Program-made: the position numbers and the translations under genes | Source of the DNA: Pelomonas sp. KK5 | GTDB taxonomy: Bacteria > Pseudomonadota > Gammaproteobacteria > Burkholderiales > Burkholderiaceae_C | DNA: 33,007 nucleotides | Assembly (NCBI RefSeq): GCF_001984095.1 | Contig: NZ_LYVQ01000053.1 | Location: 1-33,007, forward strand | Direction: 5' to 3' | Shown: one piece after another, positions 7,974 to 15,845 of the stretch | Numbering within the stretch: position 1 is the stretch's first letter | Layout of the letters: every line of letters begins with the position of its first letter | The notes under the pieces: generated by a model | What the model saw: only the letters and a program-made list of their open reading frames with translations | The model's database searches: none | Told to the model about the DNA's origin: nothing

Positions 7974-9733
7974 AAAGTCTCCCAGTCACCCTCGGCCGAT
8001 GCACCGGTCGCGGCCGGCTCTGCCTTGCGGGCTTGAACGACCGGGGCCGGCTTGATGGCCGGAGCGGGTGGCTTGGGCTTTGCCGCGGCGACAGGCCTGG
8101 CGGCGGGCGCCGGCGCCTTCTTCGCGGCGAAGACGGGCTTGGCGGCCACGGCTGGCGTGGCCGTCTTGTTGTCCACCTTGAACACCGACACCACCTGCGC
8201 CAGCCGCGCCGACTGCTCGCGCAGCGAGGCCGCGGCGGCGGCCGATTCCTCGACCAGCGCAGCGTTCTGCTGCGTCATCTGGTCCAGCTGGGTGACGGCG
8301 ACATTGACCTGGCCGATGCCGTCGCGCTGCTCGGTGGCGGCAGAGGCGATCTCGCCGATCAGGTCGGTGACGCGGCGCACGCTGGTGACGATCTCTTCCA
8401 TCACCGAGCCGGTCTGGGCCACCAGGCCCGCGCCCGATTCCACACGCTCCACCGAGGCGCCGATCAGGCTCTTGATCTCCTTGGCGGCCTCGGCGCTGCG
8501 CTGGGCCAGCGTGCGCACCTCGCCGGCCACCACCGCGAAGCCGCGGCCCTGCTCGCCGGCGCGGGCCGCTTCCACGGCCGCGTTCAGCGCGAGGATGTTG
8601 GTCTGGAAGGCGATGCCATCGATGGTGCCGATGATGTCGCTGATGCGGCGCGAGCTGGCGGTGATCTCGTCCATGTTCGTCACGACCTGCGAAACGACCT
8701 CGCCGCCGCGGGCCGCGGCTTCGGCGGCGGAGGCCGCCAGCTGGTTGGCCTGGCGGGCCACGTCGGCGGAATTGGAGACGGTGCCGGTCAGCTGCTCCAT
8801 CGAGCTGGCGGTCTGCTGCAGGCTGGAGGCGGTCTGCTCGGTGCGGGCGCTGAGGTCCTGGTTGCCGGTGGCGATCTCGGCCGAGGCGGTGGACACCGAC
8901 TCGACGCCCTGGCGCACTTCGCCGACGACGCCGCGCAACTGGGTGACCATGCGGTCAAGCGCGCCGAGCAGCTGGCCGAACTCGTCGCCGCGGTCGACGC
9001 TGACCTTGGCCGTCAGGTCGCCATCGGCGATGCGGCCGGCCACATCGATCGCGCGGGCCAGCGGCTGCTGGATCGAGCGGATCAGCCAGATTGCGCCGGC
9101 CACCAGGCCGGCGATCACGATGGCGATGAAGACCATGGCGATCTGGATCGTGCCCTTGCGGCGCTCGCCGACCTGGGCATCCACGTCCTTCTTGGCCTGG
9201 ACCTGGGCCTGCACGAACTCGTCGAGCGTGCCCACGTAGGCCGCCACCGCCGGGTTGAAGCGCTTGCTCATCTCGTCCTTGACCCCGTCGGTGTCGCCGG
9301 CCGCCTTCAGCTGCTTGAGCTTGGCGGTGGAGCCCAGCACCACCTTGCGCGCCTCGGCGATGCGGTCGAGGATGGCCTTGTCCTTGTCGCTGAGGCCGGT
9401 CTCCTGCAGCTGCTTCTGCAGGCCGCTGATCTGCTCGATGGTGGAGGCGATCTGGTCCTTGAAGGTCGCCTCGACGACCGGGTCCGAGCTGATCGACGAG
9501 GCCTGCACCTTGACGACCGTGGCGCCGCTCAACGCGGCCCATCGCTGGGCCAGCGACTGCTTCAGCGCGAAGGTCTCGGTGGCGGCGTCGGTCTCGGCCT
9601 GCACGGCGCGGGTGCGCCAGGCCGAGAAGGTGATCAGCGCCACCAGCGAGAAGATCACGATGCCCAGCGCCAGCCAGAGCCGGCCGGCAACGCCGAGGGT
9701 GGACGAACGGGAGAGGGTGGTGCTGGTGCTCAT
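7970..9733 (-). CDS. Methyl-accepting chemotaxis protein
   Basis: A 587-residue receptor when started at 9733 (the frame is open further upstream, but that stretch looks non-coding). TM1 about 18-39, a periplasmic four-helix-bundle sensor about 40-192, TM2 about 195-218, HAMP ([21 protein letters not shown]) and a long cytoplasmic coiled coil. The signalling tip is intact ([38 protein letters not shown]). An Ala/Pro/Lys-rich flexible linker of about 60 residues leads to the last residues DWETF, close to the NWETF tether by which enteric receptors bind the CheR methyltransferase and CheB. A full-size, adaptation-competent receptor is therefore expected. The ligand is unknown. The close neighbour is the ester/hydroxyacid cluster, but no functional link is shown. 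Confidence 0.95.
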   Translation of the reverse strand: MSTSTTLSRSSTLGVAGRLWLALGIVIFSLVALITFSAWRTRAVQAETDAATETFALKQSLAQRWAALSGATVVKVQASSISSDPVVEATFKDQIASTIEQISGLQKQLQETGLSDKDKAILDRIAEARKVVLGSTAKLKQLKAAGDTDGVKDEMSKRFNPAVAAYVGTLDEFVQAQVQAKKDVDAQVGERRKGTIQIAMVFIAIVIAGLVAGAIWLIRSIQQPLARAIDVAGRIADGDLTAKVSVDRGDEFGQLLGALDRMVTQLRGVVGEVRQGVESVSTASAEIATGNQDLSARTEQTASSLQQTASSMEQLTGTVSNSADVARQANQLAASAAEAAARGGEVVSQVVTNMDEITASSRRISDIIGTIDGIAFQTNILALNAAVEAARAGEQGRGFAVVAGEVRTLAQRSAEAAKEIKSLIGASVERVESGAGLVAQTGSVMEEIVTSVRRVTDLIGEIASAATEQRDGIGQVNVAVTQLDQMTQQNAALVEESAAAAASLREQSARLAQVVSVFKVDNKTATPAVAAKPVFAAKKAPAPAARPVAAAKPKPPAPAIKPAPVVQARKAEPAATGASAEGDWETF

Positions 9734-9871
9734 GACGGGCCTTGCGCGCTGACGCTTGAACTCGGAGTTATGTCCAGCACGTGACGATAGTCGAACCCCC
9801 CCTCGAACAGGTGGGTCAGCCGGCCGCAAGGCGCGGCGCAATCACAAACAGATCACGGATGCGGGCCGTTT

Positions 9872-9887
9872 GTAACGCTTGCGTTAC
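9872..9887. repeat. 16-bp perfect palindrome overlapping the glyoxalase stop
   Basis: GTAACGC and GCGTTAC arms around TT. The TAA stop of the glyoxalase gene (9884-9886) lies inside the right arm. No T-run follows on either strand, so it is not a standard intrinsic terminator. It lies about 140 bp upstream of the chemotaxis gene and could be an operator for it. Confidence 0.5.
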
Positions 9888-10330
9888 CAGTTGCCGGTGT
9901 TGGGCATCGAGACCCAGGGTTCGGCCGGCGCCAGCGCGGGGCCGTCCTGCAGCAGTTCCACCGAGATCTGGTCCGGCGAGCGCACGAAGGCCATGCGGCC
10001 ATCGCGCGGCGGGCGCAGGATCGTCACGCCGTGCTCCTGCAGGCGCTGGCAGGCCGCGTAGATGTCGGGCACTGCGTAGGCCAGGTGGCCGAAGTTGCGG
10101 CCGCCGCCGTAGGTCTCGCTTTTTCCGTCGGCATCGGGCCAGTTGTAGGTCAGCTCGACCTGCGGCTGGTAGGGGCCGCCGTCGTTGCCCGGGGCGGCCA
10201 GGAAGATCAGGCTGAAGCGGCCGGCCTCGTTGTCGGTGCGGCGCACCTGCTGCAGGCCCAGCGCGTCGCAGAAGAACTTCAGCGAGGCGTCGACATCGGT
10301 GACGCGGATCATCGTGTGCAGGTATTTCAT
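9884..10330 (-). CDS. gloA: Lactoylglutathione lyase (glyoxalase I)/VOC-family protein
   Basis: A 148-residue vicinal-oxygen-chelate protein. The start at 10330 has a strong AGGAGG ribosome site and gives MKYLHTMIRVTDVDASLKFF, the usual GloA N-terminus. The four metal ligands are in place: His5, Glu59 (QVELTYNW), His82 (NFGHLAYAV) and Glu125 (ISVELLQ), matching the His-Glu-His-Glu set of Ni/Co-type bacterial GloA. It converts the methylglyoxal-glutathione hemithioacetal to S-lactoylglutathione in the cytosol. It is divergent from the PanE-type gene, with 57 bp between starts. Downstream is the chemotaxis receptor gene after 150 bp. The role is well supported, though VOC relatives with other substrates cannot be excluded by sequence alone. 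Confidence 0.88.
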   Translation of the reverse strand: MKYLHTMIRVTDVDASLKFFCDALGLQQVRRTDNEAGRFSLIFLAAPGNDGGPYQPQVELTYNWPDADGKSETYGGGRNFGHLAYAVPDIYAACQRLQEHGVTILRPPRDGRMAFVRSPDQISVELLQDGPALAPAEPWVSMPNTGNW

Positions 10331-10387
10331 GGTTCCTCCTGGAGGCCGGCATTGTCTGCGAGACTGCGGCGCGAAGGAGCATCGAGC

Positions 10388-11398
10388 ATGAGCGAACTGA
10401 AGCGGATCTGCATCGTCGGCGCGGGCGCCATCGGCGGCTGGATGGGCGCCCTGATCGGGCACCGGCTCGGCGCCGAGGTGCGGCTCAGCGTGCTGGCGCG
10501 CGGGCACACGCTGGAAGCGGTGCGCTCGCACGGCCTGCGCATGGACATCGGCGGCGAGCGCCTGGTCGTGCCGGCCCATGCCAGCAGCGACCCGGGCGAT
10601 CTCGGCCCGCAGGATCTCGTCGTGCTCTCCGTCAAGGCGCCGGCGCTGGCGACGGTGGCACCCATCGTGCACCGGCTGCTCGGGCCTCAGACCAAGGTGC
10701 TGGTGGCGATGAATGGCGTGCCCTGGTGGTTCTTCGACGGGCTGGACGGCGAGGCCCGCGGGCTGCGGCTGGAGTCGGTGGACCCGGGCGGCGCCATCGC
10801 CGAGCTGATCCCGGCGGAGCGCGTGATCGGCTGCGTCGTGCATGCGAGCTGCACCACGCCCGAGCCCGGCCTGGTGCGCCATGTGATGGGCAATGGCCTG
10901 ATCCTCGGCGCGCCGGCGGGTGGCCAGCCGGACTGGCTCGCGCCCTGGGTGGATCTGCTCGGGCGCGCCGGCTTCGCGGCCAGCGCCTCGGCGCGCATCC
11001 AGCGCGACGTCTGGTACAAGCTGTGGGGCAATATGACGACGAACCCGATGTCCGCGCTGACCGGCGCGACGACGGATCGCCTGCTCGAGGACGAACTGCT
11101 GGTGCGCTTCGCGACCACCATCATGGAAGAGGCCGCCGCGATTGGCGAGCGCATCGGCTGCGCCGTGGGCCAGACGCCCCAGGACCGCCACGCGATCACG
11201 CGCAAGCTCGGGTCGTTCAAGACCTCGATGCTGCAGGACGCCGAAGCCGGGCGCCCACTCGAACTCGATGCCCTGCTGGGCGCGGTGCGCGAGATCGGCC
11301 AGCACCTGGCGATGCCGACGCCGTACACCGATGCACTGCTGGGCCTGGCGCGCGTCTATGCGCGCCAGCGTGGATTGCTCAGTGGATCAACTGCCTGA
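10388..11398 (+). CDS. Ketopantoate reductase family protein (2-dehydropantoate 2-reductase-like)
   Basis: A 336-residue protein with an N-terminal Rossmann motif IVGAGAIGGWMG (9-20) for NADP(H), a middle ...MNGVPWWFF segment usual in this family, and a C-terminal helical domain with RDVWYKLWGNMTTNPMSALTG, where the Lys corresponds to the catalytic Lys of PanE. PanE reduces ketopantoate to pantoate in coenzyme A synthesis. Many Burkholderiales encode several PanE relatives that act on other 2-oxo acids, so I leave the gene symbol empty. The start at 10388 has AAGGAG upstream; longer in-frame starts would run into the divergent glyoxalase gene. The 3' end overlaps the convergent small gene by 20 bp. 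Confidence 0.85.
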   Translation: MSELKRICIVGAGAIGGWMGALIGHRLGAEVRLSVLARGHTLEAVRSHGLRMDIGGERLVVPAHASSDPGDLGPQDLVVLSVKAPALATVAPIVHRLLGPQTKVLVAMNGVPWWFFDGLDGEARGLRLESVDPGGAIAELIPAERVIGCVVHASCTTPEPGLVRHVMGNGLILGAPAGGQPDWLAPWVDLLGRAGFAASASARIQRDVWYKLWGNMTTNPMSALTGATTDRLLEDELLVRFATTIMEEAAAIGERIGCAVGQTPQDRHAITRKLGSFKTSMLQDAEAGRPLELDALLGAVREIGQHLAMPTPYTDALLGLARVYARQRGLLSGSTA

Positions 11399-11516
11399 AG
11401 CCGTAGAACAGGGCCGGGAACACCAGGCCCCAGGTGATGGCCACCAGGCCCAGGACCTTCAGGGCGGTGACCATGCCGCGTGTGGCGCGTCCCGCCACGA
11501 CTCGATTGCCGTTCAT
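11379..11516 (-). CDS. Small single-pass membrane protein, 45 residues
   Basis: A small gene starting at 11516 with a very strong ribosome site (AGGAGG, 8 nt before ATG) and ending at TGA 11379-11381. The product begins MNGNRVVAGRATRG, has a basic N-terminal segment, then a hydrophobic helix (about 16-39, VTALKVLGLVAITWGLVF) and ends FYGFRQLIH, so it should be an inner-membrane peptide with N-terminus in the cytosol. It does not resemble a family I recognise. A near-perfect sigma-54 promoter lies 35 bp upstream on the same strand, and both signals together make a real gene likely. The end overlaps the convergent reductase gene by 20 bp. Function unknown. Confidence 0.7.
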   Translation of the reverse strand: MNGNRVVAGRATRGMVTALKVLGLVAITWGLVFPALFYGFRQLIH

Positions 11517-11550
11517 GCCGAATTCCTCCTCGGTGATGGAGGTATAACGC

Positions 11551-11565
11551 GCAAACCTCGTGCCA
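11551..11565 (-). promoter_or_regulatory. Sigma-54 (-24/-12) promoter
   Basis: On the minus strand the site reads TGGCACG-AGGT-TTGC, the consensus TGGCACG-N4-TTGC with GG and GC elements separated by 10 nt as required. Only the base after TTGC (G instead of A/T) departs. Predicted start about 11540, giving a short leader with AGGAGG before the ATG at 11516. The enhancer-binding protein is unknown. Confidence 0.7.
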
Positions 11566-11598
11566 GGTTGGCAAGAATGCGCAAACGGCCCCCCGCAT

Positions 11599-12042
11599 TC
11601 AGGCGTTCCGGTCCACCCTGAGCGCCAGAACCACGGAACTCGTGGTCTTGATCACACCTTCGATCTCGCCGATCTCGTCCAGCAGCGCATCGAGCCGCAT
11701 CGTCGATTCGGCCTTCAGCACGGCCATGTAATCGAACTCGCCGCTCACTGAAGCGAGCTGCCGCAGCTCGGGGAAACGGCCCAGGCGCTTGACCACCTCG
11801 CGGCCCGCCTTCGGCTGCACCGTGATGCCGACGAAGGCCTGCACGCCGCGGTCCGCCGCATCGCTGCCCAGCCGCGCCGTATAGCCCACGATCGTGCCCG
11901 ATGCCTCCAGACGCGCCAGCCGCGCCACCACGGTGGTGCGGGCGATGCCCAGCTTGCGTGCGAGATTGGCGGTGCTCTCGCGGGCATTGGCCTGCAACAG
12001 GGCGACCAACTGGCGGTCCTTGTCGTCGGTGGTGGCGCTCAT
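11599..12042 (-). CDS. Lrp/AsnC-family transcriptional regulator
   Basis: A 147-residue regulator with an N-terminal helix-turn-helix (about 5-60: DRQLVALLQANARESTANLARKLGIARTTVVARLARLEASGTIVGYTARL) and a C-terminal RAM/AsnC ligand domain with QAFVGITVQPKAGREVV and SVSGEFDYMAVLKAES. Such proteins assemble as octamers or larger and respond to amino acids. It is divergent from the lysine operon with 146 bp between, so it is the obvious candidate activator responding to lysine or a pathway intermediate. The ending VLALRVDRNA is normal for the family. No strong ribosome site was seen before the ATG at 12042. The effector is inferred from context only. Confidence 0.93.
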   Translation of the reverse strand: MSATTDDKDRQLVALLQANARESTANLARKLGIARTTVVARLARLEASGTIVGYTARLGSDAADRGVQAFVGITVQPKAGREVVKRLGRFPELRQLASVSGEFDYMAVLKAESTMRLDALLDEIGEIEGVIKTTSSVVLALRVDRNA

Positions 12043-12090
12043 CGGGGTATGCCCTGGGTTTTGACGAAATGAATGATTGTGCCGTCATAT

Positions 12091-12136
12091 CGTCCGATTC
12101 ATGCTGGTTTTCGTCGAACTCATGCTTTCTTCCGTC
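12091..12136. promoter_or_regulatory. Helically phased repeats, candidate Lrp-type binding region
   Basis: CGTC occurs at 12091-12094, 12112-12115 and 12133-12136, exactly 21 bp apart, each after a T/A/C-rich tetramer (ATAT, TTTT, CTTC). The last two lie within near-identical 20-bp units starting at 12097 and 12118 (15 of 20 positions equal). The region also carries GACGAAA (12063-12069) and its inverse TTTCGTC (12109-12115). Two-turn phasing suits wrapping on an Lrp-type octamer. Confidence 0.5.
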
Positions 12137-12188
12137 GGCCCTAATTCCTAGACTCGACGGCATCCCCGAATCCAGGAGTACCTGAAAA

Positions 12189-13283
12189 ATGAAAGTCGCA
12201 CTGCTCGGCGCCGGACACATCGGCCAGACCATCGCCCGCCTGCTGCACGCCACCGGCGATTACGAAGTGACGGTGATCGACAAGAACGCTAATGCGCTGT
12301 CCAAGCTGACAGCGGCTGGCATCAAGACCCAGCAGGTCGACACCGAGGACAAGCAGGCGCTGGCCGCCGCGCTGCGCGGCAAGGACACCGTCGTCAACGC
12401 GCTGCCCTACCACCTGGCCATCACCGCCGCCCACCTCGCGCTGGAAGCCGGCTGCCACTACTTCGACCTGACCGAGGACGTGGCCGCCACCAAGGAGATC
12501 AAGCGCATCGCCGAAGGCGCGCGCACCGCCTTCATGCCGCAGTGCGGCCTGGCGCCGGGCTTCATCGGCATCGTGGCGCACCATCTGGCCAAGAGCTTTG
12601 ATTCACTGCACGACGTGAAGATGCGCGTCGGCGCGCTGCCCGCCTTCCCGACCAATGCGCTGAAGTACAACCTGACCTGGAGCGTGGACGGCCTGATCAA
12701 CGAGTACTGCCACCCCTGCGAGTCCATCCACGACGGCCGCGCGATCGAATCGCTGCCGCTGGAGGGCCTGGAGCACTTCTCGCTGGACGGCACCGAGTAC
12801 GAGGCCTTCAACACCTCCGGCGGCCTGGGCACGCTGTGCGAGACCTGGGAAGGCAAGGTCCGCAACCTCGACTACAAGACGGTGCGCTACCCCGGTCACC
12901 GCGACCTGATGATGTTCCTGCTGGAAGACCTGCAGCTCAAGAGCGACCAGGAGAAGCTCAAGGACATCATGCGCAAGAGCATGCCCGCGACGATGCAGGA
13001 CGTGGTGCTGGTCTTCGTCACCGTCTCCGGCATGAAGAACGGCCACCTGCTGCAGGAGGTGTTCGCGCGCAAGATCTTCGCCGAGCGCGACGAGGCGAAC
13101 CCGCTGTCCGCCATCCAGATCACCACCGCCGCCGGCATCTGCGCCGCGGTCGACCTGTTCCGCGAGGGCAAGCTGCCGCAGAAGGGCTTCGTCCGCCAGG
13201 AAGAGGTGAAGCTGCCGGAGTTCCTGGCCAACCGCTTCGGCAAGGCCTATCAGCAGTCGCGCCAGGTGGAATCGATCGGCTGA
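12189..13283 (+). CDS. L-lysine 6-dehydrogenase-like protein (saccharopine dehydrogenase family)
   Basis: A 364-residue NAD(P)-dependent enzyme with Rossmann motif LLGAGHIG (5-12), TVIDKNANAL, NALPYHL and FDLTEDV, and the family blocks CGLAPGFIGIVAHHLA, SVDGLINEY, FNTSGGLGTL and LDYKTVRYPGHRDLM. Length and the TSGG...YKT.RY.GH block fit lysine 6-dehydrogenase, which makes 2-aminoadipate 6-semialdehyde from L-lysine. The alternative is saccharopine dehydrogenase, but no lysine-ketoglutarate reductase partner is present. First gene of an operon with the semialdehyde dehydrogenase (26 bp downstream), the DUF1338 enzyme and a hydroxyglutarate dehydrogenase. AGGAG lies 10 nt before the ATG. Regulation by the divergent Lrp-type protein is likely. 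Confidence 0.85.
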   Translation: MKVALLGAGHIGQTIARLLHATGDYEVTVIDKNANALSKLTAAGIKTQQVDTEDKQALAAALRGKDTVVNALPYHLAITAAHLALEAGCHYFDLTEDVAATKEIKRIAEGARTAFMPQCGLAPGFIGIVAHHLAKSFDSLHDVKMRVGALPAFPTNALKYNLTWSVDGLINEYCHPCESIHDGRAIESLPLEGLEHFSLDGTEYEAFNTSGGLGTLCETWEGKVRNLDYKTVRYPGHRDLMMFLLEDLQLKSDQEKLKDIMRKSMPATMQDVVLVFVTVSGMKNGHLLQEVFARKIFAERDEANPLSAIQITTAAGICAAVDLFREGKLPQKGFVRQEEVKLPEFLANRFGKAYQQSRQVESIG

Positions 13284-13309
13284 ATCGGGTGATCGGGGAA
13301 AATACGACG

Positions 13310-14821
13310 ATGAATGCACATGAAGTCCTGAACGCCCTCGGCGTTCCCGCTGCCGCCTACACCGGCGGCACCCTGAAGGTCCGCTCGCCGATCGACGGCG
13401 CTGCGCTGGGCGAGGTCCACGAGGCCACCGCCGCCGAAATGACCGAGGCCATCACCCGCTCAAGTAACGCGTTTCTTCAGTGGCGCAACGTTCCCGCGCC
13501 CAAGCGCGGCGAACTGGTGCGCCTGTTCGGCGAGGAACTGCGCGCCAACAAGGCCGCGCTGGCCCGCCTGGTCTCGCTGGAAGCCGGCAAGGTGAGCAGC
13601 GAAGGCGAGGGCGAGGTCCAGGAGATGATCGACATCTGCGACTTCGCCGTCGGCCTGTCGCGCCAGCTGCACGGCCTGACCATCGCCAGCGAGCGCCCCG
13701 GCCACCGCATGATGGAGCAGTACCTGCCGCTGGGCGTGGTGGGCATCATCTCGGCCTTCAACTTCCCCGTCGCCGTCTGGGCCTGGAACTCGGCACTGGC
13801 GCTCGTCGCCGGCGACAGCTGCATCTGGAAGCCCAGCGAGAAGACCCCGCTGACCGCGCTGGCCTCGCAGGCGCTGTTCGACAAGGCCGTGGCCCGCTTC
13901 GTCGCCGCCGGCGGCAAGGCGCCCGAGCATCTGTCGCAGGTGCTCAACGGCCGCGTCGCCGTCGGCGAGGCGATGGTGGACGACCACCGTGTCGCCCTGG
14001 TCTCCGCCACCGGCTCCACCCGCATGGGCCGCGCCGTGGGCCCGCGCGTGGCCGCGCGCTTCGGCCGCTGCCTGCTGGAGCTGGGCGGCAACAACGCCAT
14101 CATCGTCACGCCCAGCGCCGACCTGGATCTGGCCGTGCGCGGCATCCTGTTCGGCGCCTACGGCACGGCCGGCCAGCGCTGCACGACGACCCGCCGCGTG
14201 ATCGCCCATGAATCGATCCACGACGAACTGGCCGCCCGCCTGGATCGCGCCCGCGCTCAGCTGAAGATCGGCGACCCGACCGTGGCCGGCCACCTGATCG
14301 GCCCGCTGATCGACGCAGCCGCCTTCGACGCGATGCAGCAGGCGCTGGCCGATGCGCGCGAGCAGGGCGGCGAGGTCAGCGGCGGCGGACGCGCGCTGGC
14401 CGAGCAGCATCCGAACGCCTGGTACGCGGTGCCGGCGCTGGTGCGCATGCCGGCGCAGACCGAGGTCGTGAAGCGCGAGACCTTCGCGCCCATCCTCTAC
14501 ACGCTGAAGTACAGGACGCTGGACGAGGCGATCGCGCTGCAGAACGAGGTGCCGCAAGGCCTGTCCTCGGCCATCTTCACCAACGACGTGCGCGAGGCCG
14601 AGGCCTTCATGAGCGCCAGCGGCTCGGATTGCGGCATCGCCAACGTCAATATCGGCACCAGCGGCGCCGAGATCGGCGGCGCCTTCGGCGGCGAGAAGGA
14701 GACCGGCGGCGGCCGCGAGTCCGGCTCGGACGCCTGGAAGGCCTATATGCGCCGCACGACCAATACGGTCAACTACTCGCGCGAATTGCCTTTGGCCCAA
14801 GGCGTCAAGTTCGACGTCTGA
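13310..14821 (+). CDS. amaB: L-2-aminoadipate 6-semialdehyde dehydrogenase (AmaB/ALDH7-type)
   Basis: A 503-residue aldehyde dehydrogenase. Start at 13310 (MNAHEVLNALG) follows the first gene by 26 bp. Key residues: Asn151 in AFNFPVAVWAWN, cofactor Lys in IWKPSEKTPLTA, Glu257 in LLELGGNNAI, nucleophile Cys291 in GTAGQRCTTTRR. ELGGNNAI and GQRCTT are hallmarks of the ALDH7/antiquitin branch, whose members oxidise aminoadipate semialdehyde (in equilibrium with piperideine-6-carboxylate) to 2-aminoadipate with NAD. The end GAFGGEKETGGGRESGSDAWKAYMRR is also typical. Position right behind a lysine dehydrogenase agrees. Assignment is strong; betaine or other aldehyde dehydrogenases lack this signature. 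Confidence 0.92.
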   Translation: MNAHEVLNALGVPAAAYTGGTLKVRSPIDGAALGEVHEATAAEMTEAITRSSNAFLQWRNVPAPKRGELVRLFGEELRANKAALARLVSLEAGKVSSEGEGEVQEMIDICDFAVGLSRQLHGLTIASERPGHRMMEQYLPLGVVGIISAFNFPVAVWAWNSALALVAGDSCIWKPSEKTPLTALASQALFDKAVARFVAAGGKAPEHLSQVLNGRVAVGEAMVDDHRVALVSATGSTRMGRAVGPRVAARFGRCLLELGGNNAIIVTPSADLDLAVRGILFGAYGTAGQRCTTTRRVIAHESIHDELAARLDRARAQLKIGDPTVAGHLIGPLIDAAAFDAMQQALADAREQGGEVSGGGRALAEQHPNAWYAVPALVRMPAQTEVVKRETFAPILYTLKYRTLDEAIALQNEVPQGLSSAIFTNDVREAEAFMSASGSDCGIANVNIGTSGAEIGGAFGGEKETGGGRESGSDAWKAYMRRTTNTVNYSRELPLAQGVKFDV

Positions 14822-14835
14822 TCTCTTTCGGTTCC

Positions 14836-15843
14836 ATGGATATCTCAACGACAGGCGTTCACCGCCTGCTGGTGGCCTCGCTCGGCGATTCGGCCACCCT
14901 CGAAACCTTTGCCCAGCTGCAGGTGGCGCCGGCGCTGCTGCGTCCGGTGGCCGACACGGTCAGCCGCGCCGAGCTGGCGCAGGCGCTGAACATGCTGCTG
15001 TTCCGCGACCTGCTGCTGCGCGTGCCCGATGCGGTCGACTACGTGGCCGATTGCGTCAAGGCCGGCGGCAAGGTGGTCTTCGACCACGGCGCCTTGCGTA
15101 CCGTGGCCTGGGCCAGCGGCGCGCTGCCGCCCGGCGAGGCGGCGATCACCCGCGTGCTGCGGCCGCTGGGCTATCGCCATGCCGAGACCTACCCGCTGCC
15201 CAGGCTGAAGATGACCGGCCGCTCCTGGCGGCATGTCGATGCGCCCGAGGACATCGCGCAGTTCTTCGTCTCGGAGCTGCATCCGGAGCGCTTCTCTGCC
15301 CCATTCCAGGTGGCCGTGGGCCGCGTGCTGGAAGGCTCGGTCGACCCGCTGACCGCAGGCGACCAGGCCTTGCTGGAGCAGCTGGCTCGCGACCATGCGC
15401 TGCCCTGGCATGCCGCGCTGAAGCTGCTGCCGGCGCTGCAGCGCTGCTTCGCCCGCCAGCATCCGCTGTTCACGCAGGACGACTACCGCACGCTGCTGGC
15501 CGAGTCGGCCGAGATGGCCTGGATCGCCACCGAGGGCAATGCCTTCAACCATGCTACCGATCGCGTGGCCGACATCGACGCGGTGGCGCTCTCGCAGCGC
15601 GTGCTGGGCCGGCCGATCAAGGACACGATCGAGACCTCCGGCTCCGGCCGCGTGCGCCAGACGGCCTTCCGCGCCGCCCAGGTGCGCCGCCTGTTCCTGC
15701 ACGAGGGCCAGGTCGTCACCCAGACGGTGCCGGGCTCGTTCTACGAGTTCATTCAGCGCGCGCCGCTGGTCGAGGGCACGCTGGACCTGGCTTTCGACGC
15801 AGGCAACGCGACCGGCATCTTCAAGATGACCGCAGCCGCCTGA
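14836..15843 (+). CDS. hglS: DUF1338 2-oxoadipate dioxygenase/decarboxylase (HglS-like)
   Basis: A 335-residue DUF1338 protein. In Pseudomonas putida this family (HglS) turns 2-oxoadipate into D-2-hydroxyglutarate with O2 and Fe(II), releasing CO2. The expected metal ligands are visible: His84 in FDHGALRTV with Arg88 four residues on (the substrate-binding His-x3-Arg pair), His239 in GNAFNHATDR and Glu304 in GSFYEFIQR. It is clearly shorter than the HglS protein described from Pseudomonas, but all motifs are kept. It starts 14 bp after the semialdehyde dehydrogenase with no clear ribosome site, suggesting coupling, and is followed 2 bp later by a D-2-hydroxyglutarate-dehydrogenase-like gene, which fits its product. 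Function by family and context is well supported. Confidence 0.88.
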   Translation: MDISTTGVHRLLVASLGDSATLETFAQLQVAPALLRPVADTVSRAELAQALNMLLFRDLLLRVPDAVDYVADCVKAGGKVVFDHGALRTVAWASGALPPGEAAITRVLRPLGYRHAETYPLPRLKMTGRSWRHVDAPEDIAQFFVSELHPERFSAPFQVAVGRVLEGSVDPLTAGDQALLEQLARDHALPWHAALKLLPALQRCFARQHPLFTQDDYRTLLAESAEMAWIATEGNAFNHATDRVADIDAVALSQRVLGRPIKDTIETSGSGRVRQTAFRAAQVRRLFLHEGQVVTQTVPGSFYEFIQRAPLVEGTLDLAFDAGNATGIFKMTAAA

Positions 15844-15845
15844 CG

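Noticed and set aside
8033-9784. Long open frame of 583 codons opposite the chemotaxis receptor
   Set aside because: Low-complexity Gly/Leu/Asp/Arg product, no ribosome site, fully shadowed by a receptor gene with all motifs.
9734-9841. N-terminal extension of the chemotaxis receptor to 9841
   Set aside because: Arg/Pro-rich and unlike receptor N-termini; ATG 9733 gives the normal basic end and first membrane helix.
9734-9883. Sigma-28 (flagellar) promoter for the chemotaxis gene
   Set aside because: No TAAA-N15-GCCGATAA-like pair on the minus strand.
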